Shown here in pieces: positions 23,583 through 32,676 of a stretch of DNA of 37,094 bases; within the stretch, counting starts at the first letter, position 1, and every line of letters starts with the position of its first letter. The stretch comes from a virus. Both the position numbers and the translations under genes were made by a program. The stretch spans positions 1-37,094 of IMG/VR virus record IMGVR_UViG_3300046471_000237; one strand, written 5' to 3'. A model generated the notes under the pieces. That model worked only from the letters and a program-made list of their open reading frames with translations. It was not told the origin of the DNA and did no database searches.

Positions 23583-23909
23583 ATGATCGGAATGGACCGC
23601 CACACCGGCCAACCCATCTCCGGCATCGAGCATCTGCGGCAGTCTATCGCGGACATCTTGGGCACACGCCTGGGCAGTCGCCGGCAGCGGCCGGAGTACG
23701 GCAGCAAAATCCCCTTGTACGTCGACATGCCGATTAACGAAGGCTGGAAAAGTTCGGTGCAAGCCGAGGCGGTCCGCGCGATCGGGCGGTGGGAACCGCG
23801 CGTCAAGCTGGAGCGCGTCCGCGCGCTCTCGGTGCTGGGCGGGCAAATCAATCTGAGCATTGCCGGCGAGTACCTCGGCGACCGTTTTCTGTTTGAGGTG
23901 AGCGTATGA
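23583..23909 (+). CDS. Baseplate wedge protein, P2 gpW / T4 gp25 family
   Basis: This 108-residue protein has the gp25-like hallmarks: ISGIEHLRQSIADILGTRLGSRRQRPEYGS near the start (the RPEYGS motif) and a beta finish. It initiates sheath assembly around the baseplate. Its stop overlaps the J gene (ATGA). Confidence 0.95.
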   Translation: MIGMDRHTGQPISGIEHLRQSIADILGTRLGSRRQRPEYGSKIPLYVDMPINEGWKSSVQAEAVRAIGRWEPRVKLERVRALSVLGGQINLSIAGEYLGDRFLFEVSV

Positions 23910-24793
23910 GCATCGTGGATCTGTCGGCGTTGCCGGCGCCGGACGTGCTGGAACCGTTGGACTTCGAAGTCACCTATGACGAAGCCTTGGGCACGTTTCG
24001 CGGCTACATGGGCGACAACTGGAGCGCGCCAATTGAGAGCGAGCCGGTGGTTAAGGTGCTGGAGGTGGGGGCCTATCAGAAGGTCGGTAACCGTGCCCGG
24101 GTCAATGACGCGGCCAAGGCGCTGTTACTGGCTCACGCGATCGGCCCGGACCTCGATCAGTTGGGTGCGAACTACAACCTGAAGCGCCTGGTGATCCAGG
24201 CGGCGGACCTGGCGGCGGTGCCGCCGGTGCCCGAGGTCAAGGAGCTGGACGACCCGTTTCGCGAGCGCATCCAGTTGGCGTTTGAGGGGCTGACCACGGC
24301 CGGGCCACGTGCCAGCTACATTCTGCACGCCCGTAACGCTTCGGGGTTGGTGATGGATGCCTCGGCGGAAAGCCCGGCGCCATGCTGCGTTACGGTAACG
24401 GTGCTGAGTTCCGAGGGGCGCGGTGAGGCCAGTCCCGCGCTGCTGGCTGCCGTCAAGGCGGGCCTGAATGATGAAGACGTGCGCCCGCTGGGCGATCGGG
24501 TGACGGTGCAGGGCGCGCAGATTATCGACTATCGCATTAACGCCATTTTGCACATGAACGGCGCCGGGCCTGAGGGGGACGCCAGTTTGGCCGAAGCCAC
24601 CAACCGCTTGGCGAAGTGGATCAATCCGCGCAAGCGCTTGGGCGTCGAAGTCGCACGCTCGGCGGTGGATGCGCAATTGCACGTCGCCGGTGTGTCCCGG
24701 GTTGAGCTGATCGGCTGGGTGGACTTGGCGCCGAGCAAGGCTCAGGCGGCATGGTGTACCGGCTATGAGGTGAAGCTGGCGGGGGCGACATGA
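23906..24793 (+). CDS. Baseplate protein gpJ
   Basis: This 295-residue protein of the P2 gpJ / T4 gp6 family has DLSALPAPDVLEPLDFE at the N-terminus, the typical GADLDQLGA-like stretch (HAIGPDLDQLGANYNLKR) and DPFRERIQLAFEGLTTAGPRASY. It forms the wedge ring. ATGA overlaps lie at both ends. Confidence 0.95.
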   Translation: MSIVDLSALPAPDVLEPLDFEVTYDEALGTFRGYMGDNWSAPIESEPVVKVLEVGAYQKVGNRARVNDAAKALLLAHAIGPDLDQLGANYNLKRLVIQAADLAAVPPVPEVKELDDPFRERIQLAFEGLTTAGPRASYILHARNASGLVMDASAESPAPCCVTVTVLSSEGRGEASPALLAAVKAGLNDEDVRPLGDRVTVQGAQIIDYRINAILHMNGAGPEGDASLAEATNRLAKWINPRKRLGVEVARSAVDAQLHVAGVSRVELIGWVDLAPSKAQAAWCTGYEVKLAGAT

Positions 24794-25401
24794 AAAGCCT
24801 GCTGCCGAGCAATAGCACGCAACTGGAGCGCGCTCTGGAGGCGGCTTTCTACGAGCGAACCATTGTCCCGCTGCGCACCCTGTACAACCCCGACACCTGT
24901 CCGGTCCATCTGCTGCCGCATTTGGCGTGGGCGTGGTCGGTCGATCGCTGGGACTATCGATGGTCGGAGGCGACCAAGCGCGCGGCGATCAAGGCGTCGT
25001 ATTACATCCATGCCCGCAAGGGCACCATCGGTGCGTTGCGCCGGGTGGTCGAGCCCCTGGGCTATCTGGTCGAAATCATCGAGTGGTTCAACACCGTCCC
25101 CGAAGGGCCGCCGGGCACCTTTGCGCTGAAGGTCGGTGTGCTGGACACCGGGATCACCGAGGACATGTATCAGGAGCTGGAGCGCCTGATTGACGACGCC
25201 AAGCCCGTGACCCGGCATTTGACCGGTCTCGATATCACGCTAGAAACCCGATTGAACGCCTATGTCGGCTTCGCTGTGTATGACGGCGACGAGATCGATG
25301 TTTACCCCTGGAACAATCCCGATTTGGATGTGGTGATTCAGGGCTGCCACGGCGTTAGCGAATACAACCTCGACGAATTGGATGTGTACCCCCATGGTTG
25401 A
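24790..25401 (+). CDS. Tail protein gpI
   Basis: This 203-residue P2 gpI family baseplate protein has LLPSNSTQLERALEAAF at the start, HLLPHLAWAWSVDRWDYRWSEATKRAAIKASYYIHARKGT (the conserved core) and an acidic Tyr-rich end. Its stop overlaps the tail fibre start. Confidence 0.95.
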   Translation: MKSLLPSNSTQLERALEAAFYERTIVPLRTLYNPDTCPVHLLPHLAWAWSVDRWDYRWSEATKRAAIKASYYIHARKGTIGALRRVVEPLGYLVEIIEWFNTVPEGPPGTFALKVGVLDTGITEDMYQELERLIDDAKPVTRHLTGLDITLETRLNAYVGFAVYDGDEIDVYPWNNPDLDVVIQGCHGVSEYNLDELDVYPHG

Positions 25402-27160
25402 TAAAAACTCTATTTTCGGCGGCATGCTCACGACTCAGGGGGCCGCCAAAAAAACCAACTGCGACGCGCTGGGTATCCCGTGGGAGCCGCGTTACATGTT
25501 GATCGGTGATGCGAACGGCACCGATCCGGTGCCAAATCCATCGCAAACCAAGCTGGTCAATCAGGTCTATCGCGCGCAGCTCAATCAGCTGCGCGTCTCT
25601 CCCACCGACGACAATGTGTTGATTGCTGAACTCGTGTTGCCGCCGGACGTGGGCGGCTGGTGGATTCGTGAGCTGGCGCTGGAGGACAAAGACGGTGTGT
25701 TTTCGGCGGTGGCCAACGCCGCGCCGAGTTATAAGCCTTTGCTCGCGCAAGGGTCAGGGCGCAACCAAGTGGTGCGCATGCACATCATCACCAGCGGCAC
25801 CGCGAACATTCAGTTGAAAATCGATCCCTCGGTGGTGTTGGCGACACGTGAGTACGTCGATCAAAAGGTGTTGGAGGAGCTAGGCAAGCAGGACTTTAAG
25901 CACTCGGTGCGGGTGGCGACCACCGCCCCTGTGGTGCTAAGCGGCCTTCAGACCATTGATGGGGTGGCCTTGAGCGCTGAGGTGCGGGTGTTGGTGAAGA
26001 ATCAGCCCGCGCCGAAGGACAACGGCCTGTACAGCGTGTCGGCGGCGGGTGTGTGGACGCGTAGCGCGGATGCCGACAGCAGTCTGGAAGTGACGCCCGG
26101 GCTGTTTGTGCATGTCGAGCGCGGCACCACCAACGGCGACAGCATTTGGCAGCTGGTGACGGATGCGCCGATTGTCCTGGGCGTGACGGATCTGCTGTTT
26201 GAAATGGCGGCCGGGCGCACCGGTGTCAATGCCGGCACATACCGCAGTGTGACCGTGGACAAATACGGTCGGGTGGTAGGCGGGAGCAACCCGACCACGC
26301 TGGCCGGCTATGGGATCACCGACGCCTTCACCAAGACCGAAACAATCGACTTGATTAACGGCACGAGCCAAGTCCCTTTGGTGGAGGTCAGTACCTCAAG
26401 GCCCTTGGTGGCGAACGAGTTGGGGCTTGTCCTGATTGATGCGAGCGCGGCGGCGTTGACGGTTGAACTGCCCGATGCCAACGCAGCGCTGGGTGTTCGT
26501 GGTGTGGTGGTGCGACGGGTCGATAACAACATCAACCGATTGGTGATCAAGGCGGCCGGTAGCAACAAAATCAAGTTTCATACCCATCTGAATGCGGCCG
26601 GCTATCCGTTTTTTTACCTGATGGGGGCCGGGGATTATTGGCATTTGCGCAGTGATGGCAAGGGCAACTGGATACCGATTGCGCGCTTAGACGGTACGGC
26701 ACTCGGGCGGCCTGTGCTTGAAACGACGACCGTATTGAATCCGGGTGGTCACGTCCCGTTGGGCAATGCCGTCTTTATTCGTGCCGATTGGCCATGGTTG
26801 TGGGACCACGCTCAGCAGTCGGGAATGCTGACTACGGAAGCCGCTCGTGGGGGTATGGAGGGCGGCTGGACCTCGGGCGATGGCGCGACCACGTTCCGTA
26901 GTCCAGATCCGCGCGGTAAATTTGTCCGGCACCTTGACGAGGCTGCCGGGATCGATCCAGGCCGTATTGGGGGCAGCTATCGGCTCGATGATTTCAAGAG
27001 TCACGCCCACTATGCACCTTCCGCAGGCTACGGCACGCAGGCGATGGGCGGCGGGAGCATCACCTATGCCACCCCGACTGGTGGCAGCACTGGCGCCGCT
27101 GGCGGTGCTGAGACGGTCCCGAAACACATCGCCTGGCCGGGCCGAATTAAAGTGATCTGA
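25394..27160 (+). CDS. Tail fibre protein gpH
   Basis: This 588-residue host-recognition fibre has an N-terminal P2-type fibre domain (KNSIFGGMLTTQGAAKK...ELVLPPDVGGWWIRELALEDKDG) and a repetitive beta shaft with a LVKNQPAPKDNGLYSV segment of the phage shaft family. The C-terminal collar domain holds GDGATTFRSPDPRGKFVR and a DDFKSHAHYAP end. The start at 25394 overlaps gpI by 8 bases. It determines host range with the chaperone that follows. Confidence 0.95.
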   Translation: MVDKNSIFGGMLTTQGAAKKTNCDALGIPWEPRYMLIGDANGTDPVPNPSQTKLVNQVYRAQLNQLRVSPTDDNVLIAELVLPPDVGGWWIRELALEDKDGVFSAVANAAPSYKPLLAQGSGRNQVVRMHIITSGTANIQLKIDPSVVLATREYVDQKVLEELGKQDFKHSVRVATTAPVVLSGLQTIDGVALSAEVRVLVKNQPAPKDNGLYSVSAAGVWTRSADADSSLEVTPGLFVHVERGTTNGDSIWQLVTDAPIVLGVTDLLFEMAAGRTGVNAGTYRSVTVDKYGRVVGGSNPTTLAGYGITDAFTKTETIDLINGTSQVPLVEVSTSRPLVANELGLVLIDASAAALTVELPDANAALGVRGVVVRRVDNNINRLVIKAAGSNKIKFHTHLNAAGYPFFYLMGAGDYWHLRSDGKGNWIPIARLDGTALGRPVLETTTVLNPGGHVPLGNAVFIRADWPWLWDHAQQSGMLTTEAARGGMEGGWTSGDGATTFRSPDPRGKFVRHLDEAAGIDPGRIGGSYRLDDFKSHAHYAPSAGYGTQAMGGGSITYATPTGGSTGAAGGAETVPKHIAWPGRIKVI

Positions 27161-27167
27161 GGTGCTA

Positions 27168-27722
27168 ATGAATATCTATGTGTTCGACCCGCTCGGCATC
27201 CTGACCGGGCCGTTTGAGTTGTCAGAGTTTCCGGGGGTTCCGGGGTTTGGCCAATATCTGCCGGGCAATACCATCGAGCTGGAAAATCCTTTGGCCCAAC
27301 CCGAGGCTGGCCACGTATGGGCGCTGGTCGAGGGGGAGCCGCAACAATTGGCCGACTATCGCGGCATGGTTTACCACACGGATAGCGGTGCCGCTCAGGA
27401 GCATGTCGAGCTTGGCGATCTGCCTGAGGGACTGACCGCCAAACGCTGGCCGGGTCAGTTCTATGTGTGGGCTGGTGGCGATTGGGTTCTGGATGCGGTG
27501 GCGCAGATTGCAGCGGCGCAAGCGGGTGAACGAGCGTGGCGCAATGCGCAAATTGCGAGCACCGATTATCTGGTCATGCCGGATTACCCGCTAAGCGCCG
27601 ATCAGCGCGCGGAGCTGTATGCCTATCGACAGGCTCTGCGCAACTGGCCGGAAGCCGGGCAGTTCCCGGATCAAAAAGACCGGCCGGTGGCGCCGAGCTG
27701 GATCGCCGACCAACCCAAATAA
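27168..27722 (+). CDS. Tail fibre assembly chaperone, gpG-like
   Basis: This 184-residue protein is of the tail fibre assembly type. The C-half carries the family's region (AQIASTDYLVMPDYPLSADQRAELYAYRQALRNWPE), with the usual D-W-P ending. It promotes trimerisation of the adjacent fibre. I start at ATG 27168, five bases after GAGG, not at the GTG 27162. Confidence 0.9.
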   Translation: MNIYVFDPLGILTGPFELSEFPGVPGFGQYLPGNTIELENPLAQPEAGHVWALVEGEPQQLADYRGMVYHTDSGAAQEHVELGDLPEGLTAKRWPGQFYVWAGGDWVLDAVAQIAAAQAGERAWRNAQIASTDYLVMPDYPLSADQRAELYAYRQALRNWPEAGQFPDQKDRPVAPSWIADQPK

Positions 27723-27752
27723 ACGCCCCGCACTGACGGGGCGTTTTCTTTT
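27722..27752 (+). terminator. Strong terminator after the fibre genes
   Basis: AACGCCCCG (27722-27730) and CGGGGCGTT (27737-27745) form a perfect 9-bp stem with loop CACTGA, followed by TTTTCTTTT. It would end or attenuate the baseplate/fibre transcript before the sheath gene. Confidence 0.82.
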
Positions 27753-27754
27753 CC

Positions 27755-27766
27755 GTTACGCGTAAC
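27755..27766. repeat. Palindrome GTTACGCGTAAC
   Basis: This perfect 12-base palindrome lies between two hairpins ahead of the sheath gene. The same 12-mer occurs at 33752 ahead of the D gene. Its role is unknown; a protein-binding site is possible. Confidence 0.6.
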
Positions 27767-27782
27767 ACAAACAACCCTGACA

Positions 27783-27805
27783 GCCTCGCTTATGCGGGGC
27801 TTTTT
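27783..27805 (+). terminator. Hairpin-RBS module before the sheath gene
   Basis: GCCTCGC (27783-27789) and GCGGGGC (27794-27800), with one G-T pair and loop TTAT, are followed by TTTTT and CATTTCTGGAGA leading to the sheath start. It repeats the module at 20159. Confidence 0.65.
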
Positions 27806-27826
27806 CATTTCTGGAGATTGAGCCTT

Positions 27827-28993
27827 ATGAGTTTCTTTCACGGCGTCACCACCTCGTTGATCGACACCGGCGCACGGACAATTTCGCTGCCGTCGTCGTC
27901 GATCATCGGCCTGTGCGACACCTTCACCCCGGGCCTGCTCGGCGGCGGTACGGCCAAGGCTGGCGAGCTGGTGTTGCTCACGTCCGAGCGCGAAGCCATT
28001 GCCGCGTTCGGCCCTGACTCGGCGATCACCAAGGCCGCCCAGGCGATCTACGTGCGCGCCAAAGCGGTGATCGTCGCGATCGGCGTGCCCAAGCTGGAAG
28101 ACGCGGCGCTGCAAACGTCCGCCATTATTGGTGGGGTGCTGGCTGGTGGTCAGCGTACCGGCCTGCAAGCGCTGCTGGACGGCAAGAGCAAGCACAACGC
28201 CCAGCCCAAGCTGTTGATCGCCCCAGGGCATTCGTCGAACCAGGCCGTGGCCACTGCCATGGATGCCCTGGCCGCCAAGTTGCGCGCGATGGCCATCCTC
28301 GACGGCCCGAACACCACCGATGAAGCGGCCCTGGCCTACGCCCTGGAGTTCGGCAGCAAGCGTCTGTACATGGTCGATCCCGGCGTCAAGTACTGGGACT
28401 CGGTATTGAGCGCAACCATCGACGCGCCGGGTTCGGCCTGGGTGGCGGGCCTGTTTGCCTGGACCGACGCCACGTACGGCTACTGGGCATCGCCGTCGAA
28501 CAAAGAGTTTGTCGGCATCACCGGCACCACGCGCCCGATCGAGTACCTGGACGGCGACGAAACTTGCCGGGCCAACCTGCTGAATAACGCAAATATCGCG
28601 ACGATCATTCGTGACGGCGGTTATCGCCTGTGGGGTAACCGCACACTGTCCAGCGATCCGAAATGGGCGTTCGTAACCCGGGTACGGACCTGCGACATCC
28701 TGATGGATGCGATTCAGGCGGGGCACAAGTGGGCGGTCGACCGCTCGATCACCAAGACCTATGTGCAGGACGTGACGACTGGGCTTCAGGCGTTTATGGC
28801 GGACCAGAAGAACGCTGGCGCGGTGATCAACTTCGAAGTCTACGCCGACACGGAACGGAACACGGCCGCCCAAATCGAGCAGGGCAAAGTGTTCTGGCGT
28901 ATCCGCTTCACCGACGTGCCGCCGGCCGAAAACCCGAATTTCCTCATTGAAGTCACCAACGAATGGTTGACCGAAGTTCTTGAAACCGCCTAA
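27827..28993 (+). CDS. Contractile tail sheath protein gpFI
   Basis: This 388-residue sheath subunit of the P2/R-pyocin type has FFHGVTTSLIDTGARTISLPSSSIIGLCDT at the N-terminus, then the Ser/Ala-rich central domain, and ends with the handshake segment FRIRFTDVPPAENPNFLIEVTNEWL (listed here with minor variation). The start at 27827 follows TGGAGA; a TTG at 27818 is less likely. Confidence 0.96.
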   Translation: MSFFHGVTTSLIDTGARTISLPSSSIIGLCDTFTPGLLGGGTAKAGELVLLTSEREAIAAFGPDSAITKAAQAIYVRAKAVIVAIGVPKLEDAALQTSAIIGGVLAGGQRTGLQALLDGKSKHNAQPKLLIAPGHSSNQAVATAMDALAAKLRAMAILDGPNTTDEAALAYALEFGSKRLYMVDPGVKYWDSVLSATIDAPGSAWVAGLFAWTDATYGYWASPSNKEFVGITGTTRPIEYLDGDETCRANLLNNANIATIIRDGGYRLWGNRTLSSDPKWAFVTRVRTCDILMDAIQAGHKWAVDRSITKTYVQDVTTGLQAFMADQKNAGAVINFEVYADTERNTAAQIEQGKVFWRIRFTDVPPAENPNFLIEVTNEWLTEVLETA

Positions 28994-29005
28994 GGGGGCC
29001 GCTCA

Positions 29006-29509
29006 ATGATTCCTCAAGTTCTCTCCAACATGAACGCGTTTGTCGACGGTGTGAGTTTCGCCGGCGACGTGCCCACCCTGTCGCTGCCCAAGCTGACGCA
29101 AAAGACCGACGACTATCAGGGCGGCGGCATGTCCGCCCCGATCGAAATGGGCATGGGCCTGGAAAAGCTGGAAGCGGCGTTTACCACCAACGGCGTGCGC
29201 CGTGAGTCGCTGAAGTACTTCGGTCTGGCTGATCAGACCGCTTGCACCATCGTGTTTCGGGGCGCCTTCAAGGGCCTGAAAGGCGCGATCACGCCGGTGG
29301 TGGTCACCCTGCGCGGCGGCATCAAAGAGGTCGACATGGGTGACTGGAAGCCGGGCGACAAGGCGGAAATCAAGCACGCGATCAAGGGCATTTATTACAA
29401 GCTCGAAATCGACGGTCGTGTCATGTACGAAATCGACCCGCTCAACATGATTCAGGTGGTCGACGGTGTCGATCAACTGGCTGCAGAACGCGCCGCCGTC
29501 GGCCTCTAA
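29006..29509 (+). CDS. Tail tube protein gpFII
   Basis: This 167-residue tube subunit of the P2 type has MNAFVDGVSFAGDVPTLSLPKL, the EIKHAIKGIYYKLEIDGR region and an IDPLNMIQVVDG end. It forms the rigid inner tube. It is preceded by a GGGGG-rich RBS twelve bases after the sheath stop. Confidence 0.96.
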   Translation: MIPQVLSNMNAFVDGVSFAGDVPTLSLPKLTQKTDDYQGGGMSAPIEMGMGLEKLEAAFTTNGVRRESLKYFGLADQTACTIVFRGAFKGLKGAITPVVVTLRGGIKEVDMGDWKPGDKAEIKHAIKGIYYKLEIDGRVMYEIDPLNMIQVVDGVDQLAAERAAVGL

Positions 29510-29521
29510 GGATAAAAGAAC

Positions 29522-29842
29522 ATGAATCAAGTAAACCAAGACACCACCGTATCGACCTTGCCGAAGTGGCTGAAGTTGACCGATGAGGGCGTGACCGTAA
29601 CGCTCAAATACAAAACCGTGATCAGTGGTGTCATGACCGATGCGCTGACCATGCGTGCGCCCAGCGTGATGGATTGGCGCGCCTCCAAGGTGGCCGGCAA
29701 TGGCGACTTTGAAAAACAGGAGCTGTCGTTGTTTGGCAGCTTGGTGGGGCTCACCGAGGCGGAGCTTTTGACCTTGAAATACAAGGATTACCAGCGCCTT
29801 TCAGCGGGCTATTTTCGCCTGGTCGACGAAGACGACGTTTAA
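29522..29842 (+). CDS. Tail assembly chaperone gpE
   Basis: This 106-residue chaperone of the P2 gpE type has PKWLKLTDEGVTVTLKY, then MRAPSVMDWRASKV and a helical C-part. It guides tube and tape measure assembly. A second frame (E') continues past the stop, and a fusion product made by frameshifting is expected as in P2 E/E'. Confidence 0.9.
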   Translation: MNQVNQDTTVSTLPKWLKLTDEGVTVTLKYKTVISGVMTDALTMRAPSVMDWRASKVAGNGDFEKQELSLFGSLVGLTEAELLTLKYKDYQRLSAGYFRLVDEDDV

Positions 29843-29954
29843 CGCCGTCACGCTCAGGGAGACGGCTCAACGCTTGGCCAAAGAGACAGGTTTCTCGGCG
29901 GCCGAGATTGAGGCGCTGCCCTTTGATCAGATGCTGTGGTGGCTCACGGAATGA
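29778..29954 (+). CDS. E' extension of gpE, by frameshift
   Basis: The frame reached from gpE by a +1 (or -2) shift is open from 29778 to the TGA at 29952-29954. It encodes NAVTLRETAQRLAKETGFSA followed by AEIEALPFDQMLWWLTE, a typical E' ending (WWLTE-like). It has no start codon of its own with an RBS. The likeliest slip sites are TTT-C (29813-29816), where tRNA-Phe can re-pair UUU to UUC, or GTT-TAA at the stop. The P2 type is -1, so this one differs. Confidence 0.7.
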   Translation, partial: NTRITSAFQRAIFAWSTKTTFNAVTLRETAQRLAKETGFSAAEIEALPFDQMLWWLTE

Positions 29955-29991
29955 GCCGCCTTTGAACTCCCCCGACGTATAGGGCATGCAC

Positions 29992-32664
29992 ATGGCGAAC
30001 AAACTCGCGCTCGGCCTGGTCATTGGCGGGGCGGTCAGCTCCACGGTGGGCTCGGCGTTCAAGGATGTCACCAGTCGCATCAAGCGGCTGGAGGCGGAAG
30101 GCAAAAAAGCCCGGGTGCTGGAAAAGACCATTGGCGACACCATGCGGTTGCGCGATGAGTGGCGCAAGGCGCACATGGCGGGCGAGAAGGGTGCCGGCGC
30201 GCTGCTGAAACAGCTTGAAGCCAATATCGGCAGCCTGAAGAAAGAAGGCGTTGAAGTTCGTAATTTGACCAAGGCCTATGCCGTCATGGGGCAGGCGGCG
30301 GCCAAGGCCGAGATGAAAGCCAAGGGGCACCAGCAGCTCGACGAGGGCAAGCAGAAACTCAAAAGCACTATCGGCCAAGCGGCGGCGGCCACGGCGGCGA
30401 TGGCGATTCCGACGAAGGTCAGCGCGGACTATGGCGCGATCATTCGGGACATTGCGATCAAAGCGAACATTGCCAACAAGCCCGAGGAAGCGACCTTATC
30501 CAAGACGGTGATCGACACGTCGCGTGTCACCGGCATGGCACGCAATCAGGTGGCCGAGGTGGTCAACGCCCTGGTGGGGGCGGGCATGGAGCTGGACAAG
30601 GCCCTGCAATACGCCCCGACGGCCGCCAAGTTCGTCGTCGGGCAGGGCTCGGACGGCAACGAAACTGCAAAGATGATCAACGCCCTGGGTCAGAACGCCA
30701 AAATCACCGATCCGGCGATCATGCAAAAGGCTCTGGAAGCGATCGCGTACCAGGGGCAGGCAGGCAGTTTTGAAGCGGCCGACATGGCCCGTTGGTTTCC
30801 CGAGTTATTGGCGAACATGGGCGCTCTGAAAATCACCGGTATGGACGCAGTGACGCAACTGGGTTCGATGCTTCAGGTGCAGATGAAGACCGCTGGCGGC
30901 GCAGATGAAGCAGCCAATAATCTGAAAAACTGGATGGGCAAGATCGGTTCCGGCGACACGGTCGAAGCCTACAAAAAGGCCGGGATCGACTATCAGGGCT
31001 CGATGAACACCGGCATGCAGAATGGCAAATCCACCTTGGAATCCAGCTTCGAGCTGGCGCAAAAATACATTGCGGCGACCGATCCGAAAAAGGCCGCCGC
31101 GATGGCCGAGGCCACGGCCAGGATCAGCCAGGAGGCGGACCCGGAAAAGGCTAAGGCCATGATCACGGCGTTAGAGGAAGCCTTACGCACCGGCGACTTG
31201 TTTGCCGACATGCAGGTCAAGGCGGCATTGACTGCTTACATGCAGAACAAGGACTTGTACAACCAGCTCAAAAAGGATTCGGGCAGCGCTACGGGGATCT
31301 TGGACAAGAACCTTGAGGAGCGTCGCCAGTCGTCGTCGCAGAAGTGGGCTGAAATGGCGCAGGGCATGGATGACGCCATGCGCGCGATCGGGGACGCGTT
31401 CCGCCCGGTTACGGACAAGGTGGCCGAAGGGCTGACCTACGTCGCGAAAGAGCTGAGTAAGTTAGCCGACGAATCACCCAAAGTGGTGACGGGGATCGGC
31501 GCGGCCGTGGCGGCGGTGATCGCCTTTCAGGGCGCCATGAGTACCTTCAAGATCGCCAAGGGCTTGCTGAACATCGGGCGCGGCTCGCTGATGGGTAATC
31601 CGAACATCCCGCAGAAGGTGATCGTGACCAACATGGGGGCCATGGGCGGCGGTGGCGGTCTGGATGCCGGCGACCTCGATGGCGATGGGAAGAGGGGCAA
31701 GAAGGGCGGTAAGGGTGGTCGTGGTCGTGGCGGTGGCGGTGGCGGTGGCGGCGGTGGTGTCGGGAATGTAGTGAAAGGGGCGACGGTGTTCGCGGTGGTG
31801 GAGGCCGGTATCAAGGCCGTCGACACCTATCAGAACGCCGAGACGCAGGACGAGAAAGCCGAAGGTTACGGCGCGGCAGCGGGTGGGCTGGCGGGCACGC
31901 TGGCCGGGGCCGCTGCTGGGGCGGCGATTGGTTCCGCGGTGCCGGTGATTGGCACCATTGTCGGCGGCTTGATCGGCGGTTATCTCGGCAGTCGCGGCGG
32001 TGACGCCTTGGGTGGCTACCTCGGTAAGTCGGCATTTGGTACGCCTGACGCGCTGAAGCGGCTGCCGGACGCCGGGCCGTTGATGATGGCGAATGCCGGA
32101 AAGGACATCCCGCCGGTGCTGGGCGGAATTTCCCGGTCATTTGCACCCTCGACCACCGGGCCGTTGATGCTGACCCATCCCGGCCAAGGCGCTGGGCCCG
32201 GGGCGAGCGTCGCGGCTACGGCGGCAGCGGCGGCGCCCGTCATGCCGGCGCCATCGGTGTCGTATGACCCGCGCGACCTGGAGTCGAAAGACGCCATGTT
32301 GCTGCCGCACTTTGCCAACAAGGTGCGCTTTCCGGGTTCTGAGCTGCGTCGACCCAAGGTCATTAAGTCGGGTTTGGAAGACCCCGCCCCGCAACCGGGT
32401 GACGCCGCGAAAGCCATGATGTTGCCCCCGGCCAGTGCGGACTCGGCGGCGGGGGCGTTGGTGAAGCCGATGGCGGCGAAAGCGGAGGCGCCCAAAATCG
32501 AATCGAAGGTGGACATTCAGGCGCCGTTTACGCTGACGGTCAACGGTGACGTGAAGGACGCGGCGCAACTCTATGGCCAGCTCAAGCCGTTGCTCGATCA
32601 GCACTATCGCGACATGGCCAAGCAGGTGGGGAGCGCTCAGCTGTTTGACGCTCCGCACGTTTAA
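29992..32664 (+). CDS. Tail tape measure protein gpT
   Basis: This 890-residue tape measure sets tail length. It has a helical N-part (SSTVGSAFKDVTSRIKRLEAEGKK), the TP901/P2-like core (AQYAPTAAKFVVGQGSDGNETAKMINALGQNAK-like segments), hydrophobic stretches after residue 490, a Gly/Arg-rich low-complexity part (about residues 580-590, GRGRGGGGGG), and glycine-zipper hydrophobic repeats (GGLAGTLAGAAAGAAIGS). I chose the second Met because AGGG is seven bases upstream of it. Confidence 0.94.
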   Translation: MANKLALGLVIGGAVSSTVGSAFKDVTSRIKRLEAEGKKARVLEKTIGDTMRLRDEWRKAHMAGEKGAGALLKQLEANIGSLKKEGVEVRNLTKAYAVMGQAAAKAEMKAKGHQQLDEGKQKLKSTIGQAAAATAAMAIPTKVSADYGAIIRDIAIKANIANKPEEATLSKTVIDTSRVTGMARNQVAEVVNALVGAGMELDKALQYAPTAAKFVVGQGSDGNETAKMINALGQNAKITDPAIMQKALEAIAYQGQAGSFEAADMARWFPELLANMGALKITGMDAVTQLGSMLQVQMKTAGGADEAANNLKNWMGKIGSGDTVEAYKKAGIDYQGSMNTGMQNGKSTLESSFELAQKYIAATDPKKAAAMAEATARISQEADPEKAKAMITALEEALRTGDLFADMQVKAALTAYMQNKDLYNQLKKDSGSATGILDKNLEERRQSSSQKWAEMAQGMDDAMRAIGDAFRPVTDKVAEGLTYVAKELSKLADESPKVVTGIGAAVAAVIAFQGAMSTFKIAKGLLNIGRGSLMGNPNIPQKVIVTNMGAMGGGGGLDAGDLDGDGKRGKKGGKGGRGRGGGGGGGGGGVGNVVKGATVFAVVEAGIKAVDTYQNAETQDEKAEGYGAAAGGLAGTLAGAAAGAAIGSAVPVIGTIVGGLIGGYLGSRGGDALGGYLGKSAFGTPDALKRLPDAGPLMMANAGKDIPPVLGGISRSFAPSTTGPLMLTHPGQGAGPGASVAATAAAAAPVMPAPSVSYDPRDLESKDAMLLPHFANKVRFPGSELRRPKVIKSGLEDPAPQPGDAAKAMMLPPASADSAAGALVKPMAAKAEAPKIESKVDIQAPFTLTVNGDVKDAAQLYGQLKPLLDQHYRDMAKQVGSAQLFDAPHV

Positions 32665-32676
32665 TCAGGGGGACAT

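Noticed and set aside
27671-28873. 400-codon minus-strand frame opposite the sheath gene
   Set aside because: It covers the clear tail sheath gene on the other strand and resembles no protein family.
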